64,000 bases of DNA from assembly GCF_036884255.1 (NCBI RefSeq), contig NZ_CP145605.1, positions 3,100,001 to 3,164,000 on the forward strand, written 5' to 3'. A program made the translations under genes and the position numbers. Shown here piece by piece: positions 1-9,476 of this stretch (the first letter of the stretch is position 1; each line of letters opens with the position of its first letter). This DNA comes from Paenibacillus tundrae. Its GTDB lineage: Bacteria > Bacillota > Bacilli > Paenibacillales > Paenibacillaceae. Under the pieces are notes generated by a model, which was given only the letters and a program-made list of their open reading frames with translations, ran no database searches and was not told the origin of the DNA.

Positions 1-600
1 GAATTGTGTACTCTACATTTTCAGCCGGTGAAAGAAAGAGAATCGTTGTTCTCAGCATCGTTATTCGGTGACGGAGCATCAGCCTGTATCGTAGGTGCAC
101 CACAGTCCCAGGACTTACACTATCTTGATCTAGGAACAGGATATTCTGTTCTTCTGCCAGACTCCACGGAGGATATGACTTGGGAGGTAGGTAACCACGG
201 ATATGATCTGTATTTGTCCCCTCGCATCCCTAAACTATTAGGCGTTCATCTCGAGGAAGAACTTAGACAGCTACTTCAGAGCGAAGAATTACCTGAACTC
301 TGGGCTATTCACCCGGGAGGAAGAGGCATCGTGGATGCTGTGCAGAATGTGATGAATCTGGAAGATGAACAAACGAAGTATAGCCGGGAAATTCTTAGAA
401 CGGTCGGTAATCTGTCTTCCAACACAATTCTGTTTGTGCTAAAAGCAATGCGCGCAGAGATGGCTGCCGGGCAGAAGCCTTCTACCGAGGGTGTTGCAAT
501 GGCATTTGGACCAGGTCTAACCGCCGAGCTTATGAAGTTCACCTACGTACCTGCGTTCTCTCCAGCCGTTAAGGAGGAAAAGGATCATGCCCTTCTTTAG
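1..600 (+). CDS. Type III polyketide synthase, C-terminal part
   Basis: The reading frame is already open at base 1, so the start and the catalytic cysteine lie upstream. What remains is the C-terminal half of a chalcone-synthase-like thiolase fold. The stretch FGDGASACIVG, the catalytic-His segment WAIHPGGRGIVDAV and the catalytic-Asn segment VGNLSSNT are all visible, and the protein ends with the typical GFGP-like loop (AFGPGLTAE). Such enzymes condense malonyl-CoA onto a CoA-activated starter, giving alkylpyrones or alkylresorcinols. The next gene overlaps its end by 14 bases and encodes a methyltransferase, followed by a FAD oxidoreductase, so the three probably form one tailoring operon. 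Family assignment is secure. The product cannot be read from sequence. Confidence 0.93.
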   Translation, partial: ELCTLHFQPVKERESLFSASLFGDGASACIVGAPQSQDLHYLDLGTGYSVLLPDSTEDMTWEVGNHGYDLYLSPRIPKLLGVHLEEELRQLLQSEELPELWAIHPGGRGIVDAVQNVMNLEDEQTKYSREILRTVGNLSSNTILFVLKAMRAEMAAGQKPSTEGVAMAFGPGLTAELMKFTYVPAFSPAVKEEKDHALL

Positions 601-1318
601 AACATTGTCCATCAGAGCACGTGAGGATGAACTTATGGATGATTTCTCTATGGGTGGTGACGATTTAAGGGAAGCACTCAAACACTTGAGGCGACTGAAC
701 AAAATATTCGCTGCTCCTGGTCCCACCCTATTTGGTGTCGAGAAACTATGGAAAGAGATCGGTTGCCCTGATGAGCTTCACATTATGGATGTTGGCGCTG
801 GTTCAGGAGATGTGAATGAGAAGTTACTCCGTTGGTCTGACAAAAAAGGCGTTAAACTGCACATTACACTCATCGATATGACAGAAGAGGCATGTGTGGA
901 GGCAAGGCGACTATTTCAAAATGAACCGAGAGTCATTGTGCAACGTGCAGATGTCATGGATTTACCTGATGGCTCCGCTGACATTGTAACAGGATCTCAA
1001 TTTGTACATCATTTTGATGGTCAACAATTGATTGATATCGTCTCCCAGATGCTGCGTATCTCCAGATACGGTGTGGTCATTAATGATATACATCGCCATC
1101 CGGTGTCCTATACGGCTGTGTGGATTACAACACGCTTAATCTCACGCAATCGCTACATTCGGCATGATGGCCCACTATCCGTTGCTAAAGGTTTCACAGG
1201 CAAGGACTGGCAGGAACTGAAGCAGAAGCTCAACCATCATACGATGAGTTACAGTTGGAAACCTCTGTTTCGTTATTCTGTTGTTATTCCGAATGATGCG
1301 GTCAAGACACTATCCTAG
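587..1318 (+). CDS. Class I SAM-dependent methyltransferase
   Basis: A 243-residue protein whose SAM-binding motif I is visible as IMDVGAGSGD at about residues 65-74, followed by the acidic end of beta-2 (LIDMTEEA) and a motif-III-like region. The start at 587 has an AAGGAGG ribosome binding site ten bases upstream, inside the end of the polyketide synthase gene, so translation of the two is coupled. By position it should methylate the product of the type III polyketide synthase, most simply as an O- or C-methyltransferase. That role is inferred from context. The family call is from the motif and length. Confidence 0.88.
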   Translation: MPFFRTLSIRAREDELMDDFSMGGDDLREALKHLRRLNKIFAAPGPTLFGVEKLWKEIGCPDELHIMDVGAGSGDVNEKLLRWSDKKGVKLHITLIDMTEEACVEARRLFQNEPRVIVQRADVMDLPDGSADIVTGSQFVHHFDGQQLIDIVSQMLRISRYGVVINDIHRHPVSYTAVWITTRLISRNRYIRHDGPLSVAKGFTGKDWQELKQKLNHHTMSYSWKPLFRYSVVIPNDAVKTLS

Positions 1319-1473
1319 ACAAATTAAAAATGCAAATTATACTGCAAAAACTTGTCCGAAAAGTGTACTCTTTAAATCTTTTGAATGGATGCACATGGAT
1401 AATACTCTCTACATTTCAGTCATTAATCAAATTAGAGGAAGTGGAACTCTAAGTAGGAAGGGCAGGTGTAATC

Positions 1474-2628
1474 GTGTCCAAACAAGTTGACGTCATTATC
1501 ATTGGAGCAGGCATTGCTGGCAGTACGTGCGCACTGCAGCTTGCGAAGCAAGGGCATGAAGTGATTTTGATGGATAGTCAAGAATTTCCCCGTCACAAAA
1601 CATGTGGTGAATTCATGTCTCCTGAGACCAAGGAGATGTTGGAATACCTGGATATTCATCTTCTAGAACAGAAGCTACAGCCAACAATGATGGATCATGC
1701 GCAGATTATTATGCCTGACGGAGGAGAGATCGAAGCGCCTTTACCAGGCAATGCTTATGGCATTAGTCGTTATGAGCTAGATCGTATCTTGCATCAAGCA
1801 GCATTGGAAGCAGGAGCGACGATATTAACCAAATCAACCGTAACGAAGATTCAACAGCCGCAAGATGGCTTTTACGAAGTCCAGTTCAAGCAAGCAGGAG
1901 AGCTTGTTCAATATCGTGCTAAAGCGGTTATCGGGGCACATGGAACCAAGAAGCCACGGGGAGTTGTTCCGTCTGCAGAGGATCTACGGGATGAAACCGT
2001 CTATGTAGGAATAAAATCTCATTTTACTGGCATCACGATCCCACCTAGAGTGGAGTTGTACTTTTGCGAAGGTGGATATGTTGGCATCTCTCCGATTGAA
2101 AATGGGAAAACCAATGTGGCGGCTTTGTTGACACTGGAAACGGTACAAGGAAGCGGGACATCTGTGCCTGATATATTACATGCAGCATCGCAAACCAACA
2201 ACAGATTAGCGGAGCGGCTCGCTGAAGGAGAGGCTGTTCCCGGTACGCAAGTATCCATAGCACCGCTGAACCTCTCTAACATACCAGAGCCATGGTCACA
2301 ATATCCTCATATCGGTGATGCAATGATGATGATTCCGCCTCTAAGTGGAGATGGCATGTCAATCGCACTTCGTTCTTCATTGTTGTGCGCGCAGTACACA
2401 GACCGTTATCTCCGAGGTGAGCTGGATGATAAAGCGTGGGCAAGTGAGTATATTTTGGCAGCCAATCAAGAATTCACTCAACTGCTTAAACGAACAAGAA
2501 CCATTCAGAAACTGGCTTTTGCTAAAGTTAACGTATACTATCCTAAACTTGTGCAGATGATGCCTAGCTTGGCATCCTATATCGTGCAAGCCACACGTTT
2601 ACCGCATATGAATACGACGAACAGATAA
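1474..2628 (+). CDS. FAD-dependent oxidoreductase (geranylgeranyl reductase-like)
   Basis: A 384-residue flavoprotein with an N-terminal dinucleotide-binding loop, IIGAGIAGSTCA (residues 9-20), and a second FAD contact near residue 270-285 (GDAMMMIPPLSGDGMSIALRSS). This pattern is typical of the geranylgeranyl-reductase/aromatic hydroxylase superfamily. The start is GTG at 1474, preceded by a purine-rich AGGAAGGGCAGG. It lies 155 bases after the methyltransferase with no terminator between, and a hairpin with T run follows its stop. It probably oxidises or hydroxylates the polyketide made by the operon. Substrate is unknown. Confidence 0.87.
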   Translation: MSKQVDVIIIGAGIAGSTCALQLAKQGHEVILMDSQEFPRHKTCGEFMSPETKEMLEYLDIHLLEQKLQPTMMDHAQIIMPDGGEIEAPLPGNAYGISRYELDRILHQAALEAGATILTKSTVTKIQQPQDGFYEVQFKQAGELVQYRAKAVIGAHGTKKPRGVVPSAEDLRDETVYVGIKSHFTGITIPPRVELYFCEGGYVGISPIENGKTNVAALLTLETVQGSGTSVPDILHAASQTNNRLAERLAEGEAVPGTQVSIAPLNLSNIPEPWSQYPHIGDAMMMIPPLSGDGMSIALRSSLLCAQYTDRYLRGELDDKAWASEYILAANQEFTQLLKRTRTIQKLAFAKVNVYYPKLVQMMPSLASYIVQATRLPHMNTTNR

Positions 2629-2641
2629 TAGTCATTAACAT

Positions 2642-2669
2642 GAGGGTGGCCTGAGCCAGCCTCTTTTTT
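2642..2669 (+). terminator. Intrinsic terminator of the polyketide operon
   Basis: Nine-base arms GAGGGTGGC / GCCAGCCTC (one mismatch) around a four-base loop, followed by six T. It lies just after the oxidoreductase stop. Confidence 0.8.
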
Positions 2670-2796
2670 CATATTCTTCAAGACATTATGCGAATCTCGT
2701 AAATTGAACACGATAACCATAAATGATAGAATACAACAGAATATATAGCAAATAATTCTAGTTTTTCAGACATGTGGATCATGGAGGGGAATACTG

Positions 2797-5700
2797 ATGA
2801 GCAAAATGGAAGAGTTTACGATATCCATCGTAGAATATGAGCCACGATATGCCCGTTCTATCGCGGATATGTGGAATGCTAGTCACGAGAGTTGGGGTGG
2901 TGATAATTCTCTCCAGACGGAACAGACTATCCTCCAAGAGCATCATCACAGCACACATCTTCATGTGTTTCTGGCACTTGATGGTGAAGAGGTCGTTGGG
3001 TACTGCAGCTTCTCTCATTATAAAGAGGATCAAGGTGCGTTGTATATTCCACTACTTAATGTTAGACCCGATTATCATGGATACAAAATTGGAAAGAGAC
3101 TTGTGTTACGTGCGATTGAACAGACGTTGAAGCTGGGATATCCAAGGCTGGATCTGTATACGTGGCCGGGAAATATCAAAGCAGTTCCTACCTATAAGAA
3201 GAGTGGCTTTTTCTGGGAGAAAAGAGACGACACCACACATCTAATGAACCTGATCCCATCGGTCTTACAAACCGAGGCTGTGAAGCCATATTTTGAGCAA
3301 CTCGATTGGTACGTAGATAGCGTACGTGAGATTCTGGTTGAGCCAGATGGAAGACAAGAGCGTGGTTTTGATTATTTTACATATGAATGGCGTAAGGCAG
3401 ATGTGAGTTTGAAAATGGAGTATGAACGCACAGGACGAGGCTTAAGACGTATTGAAACAAATGACTATCTAATCCAAGCAACGATTCTGCATGAACATAA
3501 ACTTCCGTTTGGTGCGACATATAATATTAGGTATGAGGCTGTAAATAAAAGCGGAAAGCCCCTTACGATTGAAGTGAAGGGCGTGAGCAATACCGATATT
3601 CAGTTTGATTTACAGGAAGCACGATCTGTAGTTGGAGAAGAACACATTGAGGGTAGTTTTCTGGTTCATCCGATCCAACGAGAACAGGATGCATTTCAGA
3701 CACACCCTGTGGTTGAAGCGGAAGTGCTCATCAATGGACAAGCAGCTACCTTCAAGCTAGGGATTGAACCGAAGTTCCCTGTCAAGGTTAAGGCGTATGC
3801 TCCGGAACGATCATTATATATCGGTGATGGGTTCGAGCTAGATTTCACGGTGGAAAATGAGTATGACGAGGATACGGTATTTGCATTTCAAATACCAAGT
3901 GATGATGTCCTATCATTTAGCCAACCCGATGTTCAAATTCAGGTTCCGGCGAAGTGTCGTCTTACAGTTCCCCTCACTGCTCAATTGTTGAGCTATGGGA
4001 TCTGGCATCATCATTTTGACGTATATCACGTATCTGGAGAGGAACGTTCTATCGTCCTTTCACAAGAGACGAGTCTTGTGTTCACTGGAATTCAATCCGC
4101 TTTTGGAGGGGAAACAGAAAATGACTGGGTGATTTCCAATGGGAGATATTCGGTTCATCTTAACAAAATAAACAATAATGTATCGATCTATGAGTGGAAA
4201 GAAAGTACATTTACTCTGAATTTTCCTCAATTAGGTCTACCATATGTCTCTGAATTTAAGAAGACGCGTGCAACACGAGTAACCTGCCGTCAAGAACAGG
4301 GGATGGTGCTCGAAGCTGAGTATGAACTTGCATCTAGTGAGGTGAAACTAGTTCAGATCATCCAATTATATAGCAATGGAACGATAAGTCGTCATCACAT
4401 CGTAGAGAACAAGTCCAAGACCGCTCGTGACGAACCTATATTTCTGAAAGAAGGATTTCATCTCGGATTTGGGATTAGTGTTATTCCTTATGAGGATCAA
4501 TTCGTCGATGTAAGACAAGGACCAGACGCATCAAACGCGGATTACTGGCAACTGGACAACGTGACCGAAAATTGGATTTTCACCGATGTTGGAGAATCTA
4601 CGCGGGGCATCACTTGGCCAAAAGATAAGCAGCTTATTGTGGATGGCAGATCCTTTGCTATTGAGCACGAGCTTCATTTCCCCCAAGGAGGCCGGATTGA
4701 GACTAAGCCCATTCGTATCGCTCTAGGGACATGGAATAATTGGCGTGATTTCCGTGCCTTTGCCCAAAGTAATGAAGCTGTGGAAGAGCTAGAGTCCATT
4801 CCTCAACTTCAGACGAAGGTGAATCAAGGAAATCCCTTTTTACATGGGACGTTAGAGGTCGAGATCTCAGAGCAAAAGAATGCATTTTTGGAAGGCGAGA
4901 TTACACTCTCTACTGAAAAAGCTAGTACATCAACGCAGAAACAGTATGTGTCTATAGACCAAGCGTTGAATCGCATTGTAACACCAATGACCTGGCAGTA
5001 TGGACAAGAAGCAGACTTGATGTCAATGCACTTGAATATGGAAACGTATGAGATCACTCGAGCTCGGTTGGTATTTCCCGGTTTGAACCACCCCGTTAAT
5101 TATCAGTTGGATGAGACAGAGTATGGTGACGTTCTTACGGTAAGCAACGGTGTTCTCCAATTTCAAGCGAGCAATACCTTTGCACCAACCGTATTTTCTC
5201 TGAAGCATCATGGTGTAGAATGGCTAGATTCCTCTTATCCTGAACCTGGGCCAAAATCATGGTGGAACCCTTGGCTTGGTGGCATCTCTAGCGAAATACA
5301 TGGGTTATCAACGACAAGTATCCTTGGAGAAGAACGTGAAGCAAACTTTATAGCGCTTGAGGATAACCTAGGCAATGCTTGGTCAGGAATTAGAATGAGT
5401 GTCAGGATTCAAAAGAATGCAAAATTAAGAGGTCTCGTGCTTCATCATTACTATTTAACCCTGCCAGGTGTACCTGTACTTGCTACGACCATTCGTATAG
5501 AGCAGAATATGGGTGTGCCGCTGAAACCTTTCAGTTATATTAATCAATCCTTCTACCGGGCAAGCAATGAACTTACGGATACGAGGATAGATGTGAAAAA
5601 TGATGCTGGCGAACCCATTACGTACAAGGCTGGAAGGGTGCAATACGGAATCGATGTATCAAGCGGAATGATTCAATATAGCTCACAAGAACGCATAGAA

Positions 5701-5928
5701 CGTCTCACCTTCGTGGCACATCCGGAAATGGACGGAGTTTACTTACGAGTTAATAACCATATTGCTTCGTCAGTAGTAGAGGAAGAACTTGAGCTGCGAG
5801 ATGGTGAGCAGCATTTCAGTAGACCACAGTTCTATATCATTTCAGATCTGATGGCTCCTGAGGAAGCGTATCAGGACTTACGCAATATTCGTTTTGATCC
5901 TATGAAGGTAGAAAGGATAATTCCATGA
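2797..5928 (+). CDS. GNAT acetyltransferase fused to a long beta-rich C-terminal region
   Basis: A 1043-residue protein. Residues about 8-150 form a GNAT domain: the strand VVGYCSFS is followed by LLNVRPDYHGYKIGKRL (about 86-102), the acetyl-CoA pyrophosphate loop, and a closing YKKSGFFWEKR. The remaining ~890 residues have no motif I can name. They are rich in alternating hydrophobic strands and aromatic residues and look like several beta-sandwich domains, with WWNPWLGGISSEIHG near residue 820 resembling a carbohydrate-type fold. The start at 2797 has GGAGGGGA upstream. No signal peptide is seen, so the protein is probably cytoplasmic. Its stop overlaps the next start (ATGA), coupling it to an amidohydrolase. 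Function of the long region is unknown. Confidence 0.85.
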   Translation: MSKMEEFTISIVEYEPRYARSIADMWNASHESWGGDNSLQTEQTILQEHHHSTHLHVFLALDGEEVVGYCSFSHYKEDQGALYIPLLNVRPDYHGYKIGKRLVLRAIEQTLKLGYPRLDLYTWPGNIKAVPTYKKSGFFWEKRDDTTHLMNLIPSVLQTEAVKPYFEQLDWYVDSVREILVEPDGRQERGFDYFTYEWRKADVSLKMEYERTGRGLRRIETNDYLIQATILHEHKLPFGATYNIRYEAVNKSGKPLTIEVKGVSNTDIQFDLQEARSVVGEEHIEGSFLVHPIQREQDAFQTHPVVEAEVLINGQAATFKLGIEPKFPVKVKAYAPERSLYIGDGFELDFTVENEYDEDTVFAFQIPSDDVLSFSQPDVQIQVPAKCRLTVPLTAQLLSYGIWHHHFDVYHVSGEERSIVLSQETSLVFTGIQSAFGGETENDWVISNGRYSVHLNKINNNVSIYEWKESTFTLNFPQLGLPYVSEFKKTRATRVTCRQEQGMVLEAEYELASSEVKLVQIIQLYSNGTISRHHIVENKSKTARDEPIFLKEGFHLGFGISVIPYEDQFVDVRQGPDASNADYWQLDNVTENWIFTDVGESTRGITWPKDKQLIVDGRSFAIEHELHFPQGGRIETKPIRIALGTWNNWRDFRAFAQSNEAVEELESIPQLQTKVNQGNPFLHGTLEVEISEQKNAFLEGEITLSTEKASTSTQKQYVSIDQALNRIVTPMTWQYGQEADLMSMHLNMETYEITRARLVFPGLNHPVNYQLDETEYGDVLTVSNGVLQFQASNTFAPTVFSLKHHGVEWLDSSYPEPGPKSWWNPWLGGISSEIHGLSTTSILGEEREANFIALEDNLGNAWSGIRMSVRIQKNAKLRGLVLHHYYLTLPGVPVLATTIRIEQNMGVPLKPFSYINQSFYRASNELTDTRIDVKNDAGEPITYKAGRVQYGIDVSSGMIQYSSQERIERLTFVAHPEMDGVYLRVNNHIASSVVEEELELRDGEQHFSRPQFYIISDLMAPEEAYQDLRNIRFDPMKVERIIP

Positions 5929-6791
5929 AGATTATAGATGCACATGTTCATTATTCTAATATTGCAGCTTTCAAAGAGACTGCGGAGACTTTAGCAGCGA
6001 TTGATTATAGTGAAAAAGGTCTGCTACAAGAATTCGATAAGGCAGGTGTTATTGCTGGGGTGGGCATGGGTGTTACCGAGACTGTTCCAGACGCTTTTCC
6101 TGATAGCCATGCGCTTAACCCAATGCTGCTTGATCTGAGTGCAGAGCTTCCTAATCATCTCTATACCTGTATAGGAATTAATCCATTAACTCTACATCTA
6201 GAGGGTCAGGTTGAGGCAATAGAACAATCGCTGCGTTCAGAGCATGTGGTGGGTATCAAACTATACGCAGGCTATTATCACTTTAATGTTGGCGACGAGA
6301 TATATGATCCTATATACAAGCTGGCTTCAGCGTACCAGATGCCTATTGTGATTCACGGAGGACTGACATATTCAGATCGAGGGCTCTTGAAGTATTCACA
6401 CCCGCTCTCGATGGAAGAGACGTTTCTGAAGCACCGTAATCTGACGTTTATGTTATGTCATTTGGGTGATCCTTGGGTGATGGACACAGCTGCATTGCTG
6501 GAGAAAAACCCTAATCTCTACACGGATCTATCCGGATGGATTGTGGGAGATGCGGCGAAGGTTGAGCGGCTTTTACAGGAGCAGACCTATACAGATCATT
6601 TCCGCCGTGCCATTGTATTTGCTGAGAAATATGATCGGCTGGTGTTTGGAACCGATTGGCCGCTGGTTCAATTGGAGCCGTATATACAATTTGTAAAGCA
6701 TCTGATTCCTGAGGCTCATTGGGAGGATGTATTTTATAACAATGCACTGCGTGTGTTTCCAAAGCTTGCGAAGATGATGGAAGAGCTGTAG
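5925..6791 (+). CDS. Amidohydrolase family 2 metal-dependent hydrolase
   Basis: A 288-residue TIM-barrel hydrolase. The metal-binding DAHVH is at residues 5-9, further candidate ligands are IVIHGG, MLCHLGDPW, and the C-terminal acid in FGTDWPL. This is the pattern of the amidohydrolase-2 family (decarboxylases and lactone or amide hydrolases). Its ATG overlaps the stop of the GNAT fusion by four bases, so both proteins are made together and probably act on the same compound. A strong terminator follows. Substrate unknown. Confidence 0.88.
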   Translation: MKIIDAHVHYSNIAAFKETAETLAAIDYSEKGLLQEFDKAGVIAGVGMGVTETVPDAFPDSHALNPMLLDLSAELPNHLYTCIGINPLTLHLEGQVEAIEQSLRSEHVVGIKLYAGYYHFNVGDEIYDPIYKLASAYQMPIVIHGGLTYSDRGLLKYSHPLSMEETFLKHRNLTFMLCHLGDPWVMDTAALLEKNPNLYTDLSGWIVGDAAKVERLLQEQTYTDHFRRAIVFAEKYDRLVFGTDWPLVQLEPYIQFVKHLIPEAHWEDVFYNNALRVFPKLAKMMEEL

Positions 6792-6875
6792 CAATTAGGT
6801 ATTTCAGGTATAGTGATCTAAAATGACGAGGAGTACCAAGAAGAAGGAATACAAAGCAGAGGAAGTAGAGAGAGT

Positions 6876-6898
6876 AAGCCGCCTGAAGGCGGCTTTTT
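6876..6898 (+). terminator. Intrinsic terminator after amidohydrolase
   Basis: Perfect eight-base arms AAGCCGCC / GGCGGCTT with loop TGAA, then a short T run. Confidence 0.9.
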
Positions 6899-6945
6899 AT
6901 TATACATATGTGAATTTAAATCAGATAAGAAATTGTGTTCGGTAA

Positions 6946-6988
6946 TGTCGAGGTTTGTCGAGGTCAACAATGTTAGGTATAGTATAAT
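6946..6988 (+). promoter_or_regulatory. Promoter with a 9-bp direct repeat before the HssRS-like operon
   Basis: TGTCGAGGT occurs twice (6946-6954 and 6956-6964), a ten-base period as expected for an OmpR-family regulator binding one face of the helix. A candidate -35 TTGTCG (6955-6960) lies inside the second copy, 17 bases before TATAGT (6978-6983); an alternative -10 TATAAT is at 6983-6988. Autoregulation by the downstream regulator is inferred. Confidence 0.5.
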
Positions 6989-7034
6989 CATATTTAATTG
7001 AATTATAAGATGTTACATAAGGAGATAGAGAACG

Positions 7035-7709
7035 ATGCCTACAATATTGGTTGCGGATGATGATGCGAATATCCGCGAACTTGTCTGTTTATTTTTACGG
7101 AATGACGGTTTCACGACACTTGAAGCAGAAGATGGCCAACAAGCCCTGAAGGTGTACGGCTCAGCACAAGTAGATCTTGTCGTGCTTGATATTATGATGC
7201 CGATCATGGATGGCTGGACACTGTGCAAGGAGCTTCGAAGAGCCAATCCGGATCTTCCGTTATTAATGCTTACCGCAAGAGGAGAGACATGGGAGAAGGT
7301 GAAGGGATTTGAACTTGGAACGGATGATTATCTAACCAAACCATTTGACCCCCTGGAGCTCACTGTTCGTGTGAGAGCATTGCTGAAACGTTATAAGATT
7401 GGTTCAACACAGATGATTCAGTTTGGCAATGTCATATTAGACCGGCAGACGTATAAAGTGACACGAGGTACAGAATCACTAACATTGCCACTCAAGGAAT
7501 TCGAATTGTTATATAAGCTCGCGGGAACACCGGGACAAGTCTACACACGAGAGCAGTTAATTGATCAGATCTGGGGCATTGATTATGTCGGAGATGATCG
7601 GACGATAGATGTACATATTAAACGATTGCGTGAACGATTCGCGACGACAACTGATTTTCGGATTGAAACGGTGCGTGGGCTAGGATACCGACTTGAGGTC
7701 AACGAATGA
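7035..7709 (+). CDS. OmpR-family response regulator, HssR-like
   Basis: A 224-residue regulator with an N-terminal receiver (acid pocket DDD at 8-10, phosphoacceptor Asp52 in VVLDIMMP, switch Lys in YLTKPFDP) and a C-terminal winged helix ending IETVRGLGYRLE. Length and phrasing (RALLKRYKI, IWGIDYVGDDRTIDVHIKRLRERF) closely resemble the haem-sensing regulator HssR. ATG 7035 follows AAGGAGATAG. The kinase gene overlaps its stop by four bases. The haem exporter hrtAB that HssR usually controls is not nearby, so the stimulus is uncertain. Confidence 0.9.
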   Translation: MPTILVADDDANIRELVCLFLRNDGFTTLEAEDGQQALKVYGSAQVDLVVLDIMMPIMDGWTLCKELRRANPDLPLLMLTARGETWEKVKGFELGTDDYLTKPFDPLELTVRVRALLKRYKIGSTQMIQFGNVILDRQTYKVTRGTESLTLPLKEFELLYKLAGTPGQVYTREQLIDQIWGIDYVGDDRTIDVHIKRLRERFATTTDFRIETVRGLGYRLEVNE

Positions 7710-9076
7710 TTCGTTCCTTGTACATACGTGTAGTTCTTACCTTTCTCATCTCAGTCATTGCAGGCACAGTTATCTCGTTTTTTGTATCAATATGGATCTT
7801 CCAGGAGCAACTTAATGAGAATGCAAATATTAATTTGCGTAACTTTGGTCAAGATGTCGTGCAGATCTATGAGAGGCTACCGTCATCTGAAGCTGACTTA
7901 TTCGTTAGTCAAATGAAGCAGCTCGAATCCTATTATATACGGATATATGAAGCCACAGGCGAGTTTACGTCATATGGACATTCTGACCGACATAAGTCGG
8001 CTAAGATAACGTCAGAGCAACTACAGACCGTGTTAAATGGAGGCGCCGTGCAAGATACACGAAATGGAATTGCTACGGCTCTCATCGGTTTGCCAGTGAA
8101 AACGGACATGGGAACCAAGGCGCTGTTCTTTGAAACACTTGCACCGCCTTCGGCTGCTTTTGTCATATCATGGGGATTAATCTTCGCGACCACTTCCTTA
8201 ATAACGGGCAGCTTGTTGATACTGATTGCTTCCGTATTTCTAGTTAGACCGATTAAAAAGCTGACCCAAGCTACAAAACGGATTGCAGCAGGAGATTTCA
8301 ATCTCAAGCTGAACATTAAGCAAAGTGGTGAGCTCGGTACACTGGCGCGTAGTTTTGAAGAAATGACGCATGACCTCCAGCAGCTGGAACAGATGCGGAG
8401 GGAGTTTGTCGCGAACGTCTCACATGAGGTTCAATCCCCGCTCACTTCAATTTCTGGCTACGCACAAGCACTTAAGAATGTAAGCCTCGAAGAGCATGAA
8501 CGCACGCGGTACCTGAATATTATTATTTCGGAAGCGAAGCGGATGTCCAAAATGAGTGATAGCTTGCTTAAGCTGAGTATGCTTGAATCACAGTCGCAGC
8601 ATATGCGACTTCGTACGCTTAGTCTTGATGAACAGATCCGCAGGGTAATTGTGGCGCTTCAACCTCAGTGGTCAGCTCGTAATATTCATTTTGAACTCAA
8701 ATTAGAGCCTGTCCAAGTCATGGCTGATCATGATCAATTAGATCAAGTATGGACAAATATCATTGGTAATGGCATCAAATTCTCTAGTGATGGCGGCGCA
8801 ATCCATGTTCATATGCAACAAGAAAGTGATCAAGTGACTGTGCGCATATCCGATGCGGGAATTGGCATTTCTCTTGAAGACCAAAAACGTATATTCGAAC
8901 GCTTCTTCAAAGCAGATCGCTCCCATAGTCGTAAATATGAAGGTAGTGGTATGGGACTCGCGATCACCAAGCAGATTGTATCGCTTCATCAAGGTGACAT
9001 TCGAGTTGAAAGTGTACCTGATCAAGGAACGACTTTCATTGTTACACTGCCAGTGGCAACCACTGCAGATCATTAG
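7706..9076 (+). CDS. Sensor histidine kinase, HssS-like
   Basis: A 456-residue membrane kinase. A first transmembrane helix (about 8-32), an extracellular sensor region of about 115 residues, a second helix (151-180), HAMP (180-232), the phosphoacceptor His240 in NVSHEVQSPLTSI, and an ATPase domain with N, G1 (SDAGIGIS) and G2 (GSGMGLAITK) boxes are visible. Size, the short sensor loop and the HEVQSPL H-box fit the HssS family. The gene overlaps its regulator by four bases. Haem or a similar membrane-active ligand is the family's known signal, but this is inference here. Confidence 0.9.
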   Translation: MIRSLYIRVVLTFLISVIAGTVISFFVSIWIFQEQLNENANINLRNFGQDVVQIYERLPSSEADLFVSQMKQLESYYIRIYEATGEFTSYGHSDRHKSAKITSEQLQTVLNGGAVQDTRNGIATALIGLPVKTDMGTKALFFETLAPPSAAFVISWGLIFATTSLITGSLLILIASVFLVRPIKKLTQATKRIAAGDFNLKLNIKQSGELGTLARSFEEMTHDLQQLEQMRREFVANVSHEVQSPLTSISGYAQALKNVSLEEHERTRYLNIIISEAKRMSKMSDSLLKLSMLESQSQHMRLRTLSLDEQIRRVIVALQPQWSARNIHFELKLEPVQVMADHDQLDQVWTNIIGNGIKFSSDGGAIHVHMQQESDQVTVRISDAGIGISLEDQKRIFERFFKADRSHSRKYEGSGMGLAITKQIVSLHQGDIRVESVPDQGTTFIVTLPVATTADH

Positions 9077-9130
9077 ATTTGTTTTCATATACAAGTGAAC
9101 TGCATATCGTTCAGCCAATAGAGGACAGAT

Positions 9131-9328
9131 TTGTACATGTTATGGCTCCTATACAAGCATACTTGCGTGGGAGTTGTAGCATTTCATGCGCCCAATAAAT
9201 CTGAAATCGTGAACTTAATTGGTGAGCAACCCTACGCTCAAGCTTATATTAAAGAGTATTTAAGTGGTGCCTCGTTTTTGTTTGAAAGGGTTGAACCGGT
9301 GAGTATAGAGGAATGTAAATCTAGTTAA
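9131..9328 (+). pseudogene. Short remnant, possibly of a YciI-like protein
   Basis: A 65-residue frame opened by TTG, containing VVAFHAPNKSEIVNLIGEQPYAQAY-like phrasing that weakly recalls the C-terminal half of YciI-type proteins. The preceding bases in another frame (9098-9150) could encode an upstream part (EDRFVHVMAPIQAYL), which suggests a frameshifted relic. No convincing ribosome binding site. Low confidence; it may simply be a chance frame. Confidence 0.3.
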
Positions 9329-9365
9329 GTTGCAGGTATATAGTAGGTTGAATATCTGTAATACG

Positions 9366-9391
9366 AAAAAATCGCCGCATGGGCGATTTTT
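9366..9391 (+). terminator. Intrinsic terminator
   Basis: Arms AAAAATCGCC / GGCGATTTTT around a five-base loop (GCATG), T run included in the descending arm. It would stop transcription from the kinase operon and the remnant behind it. Confidence 0.85.
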
Positions 9392-9476
9392 CTGCTTATT
9401 CGCTATGAATCACAGCTGCTAGCATTTTAGTTATTAGCTATTACTGTTTTTGCAGTCTAATTGAGGTTCGTCTGAT

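Noticed and set aside
1281..1490. Frame bridging the methyltransferase end and the FAD oxidoreductase start
   Set aside because: It overlaps both genes, has no ribosome binding site, and its composition is not protein-like.
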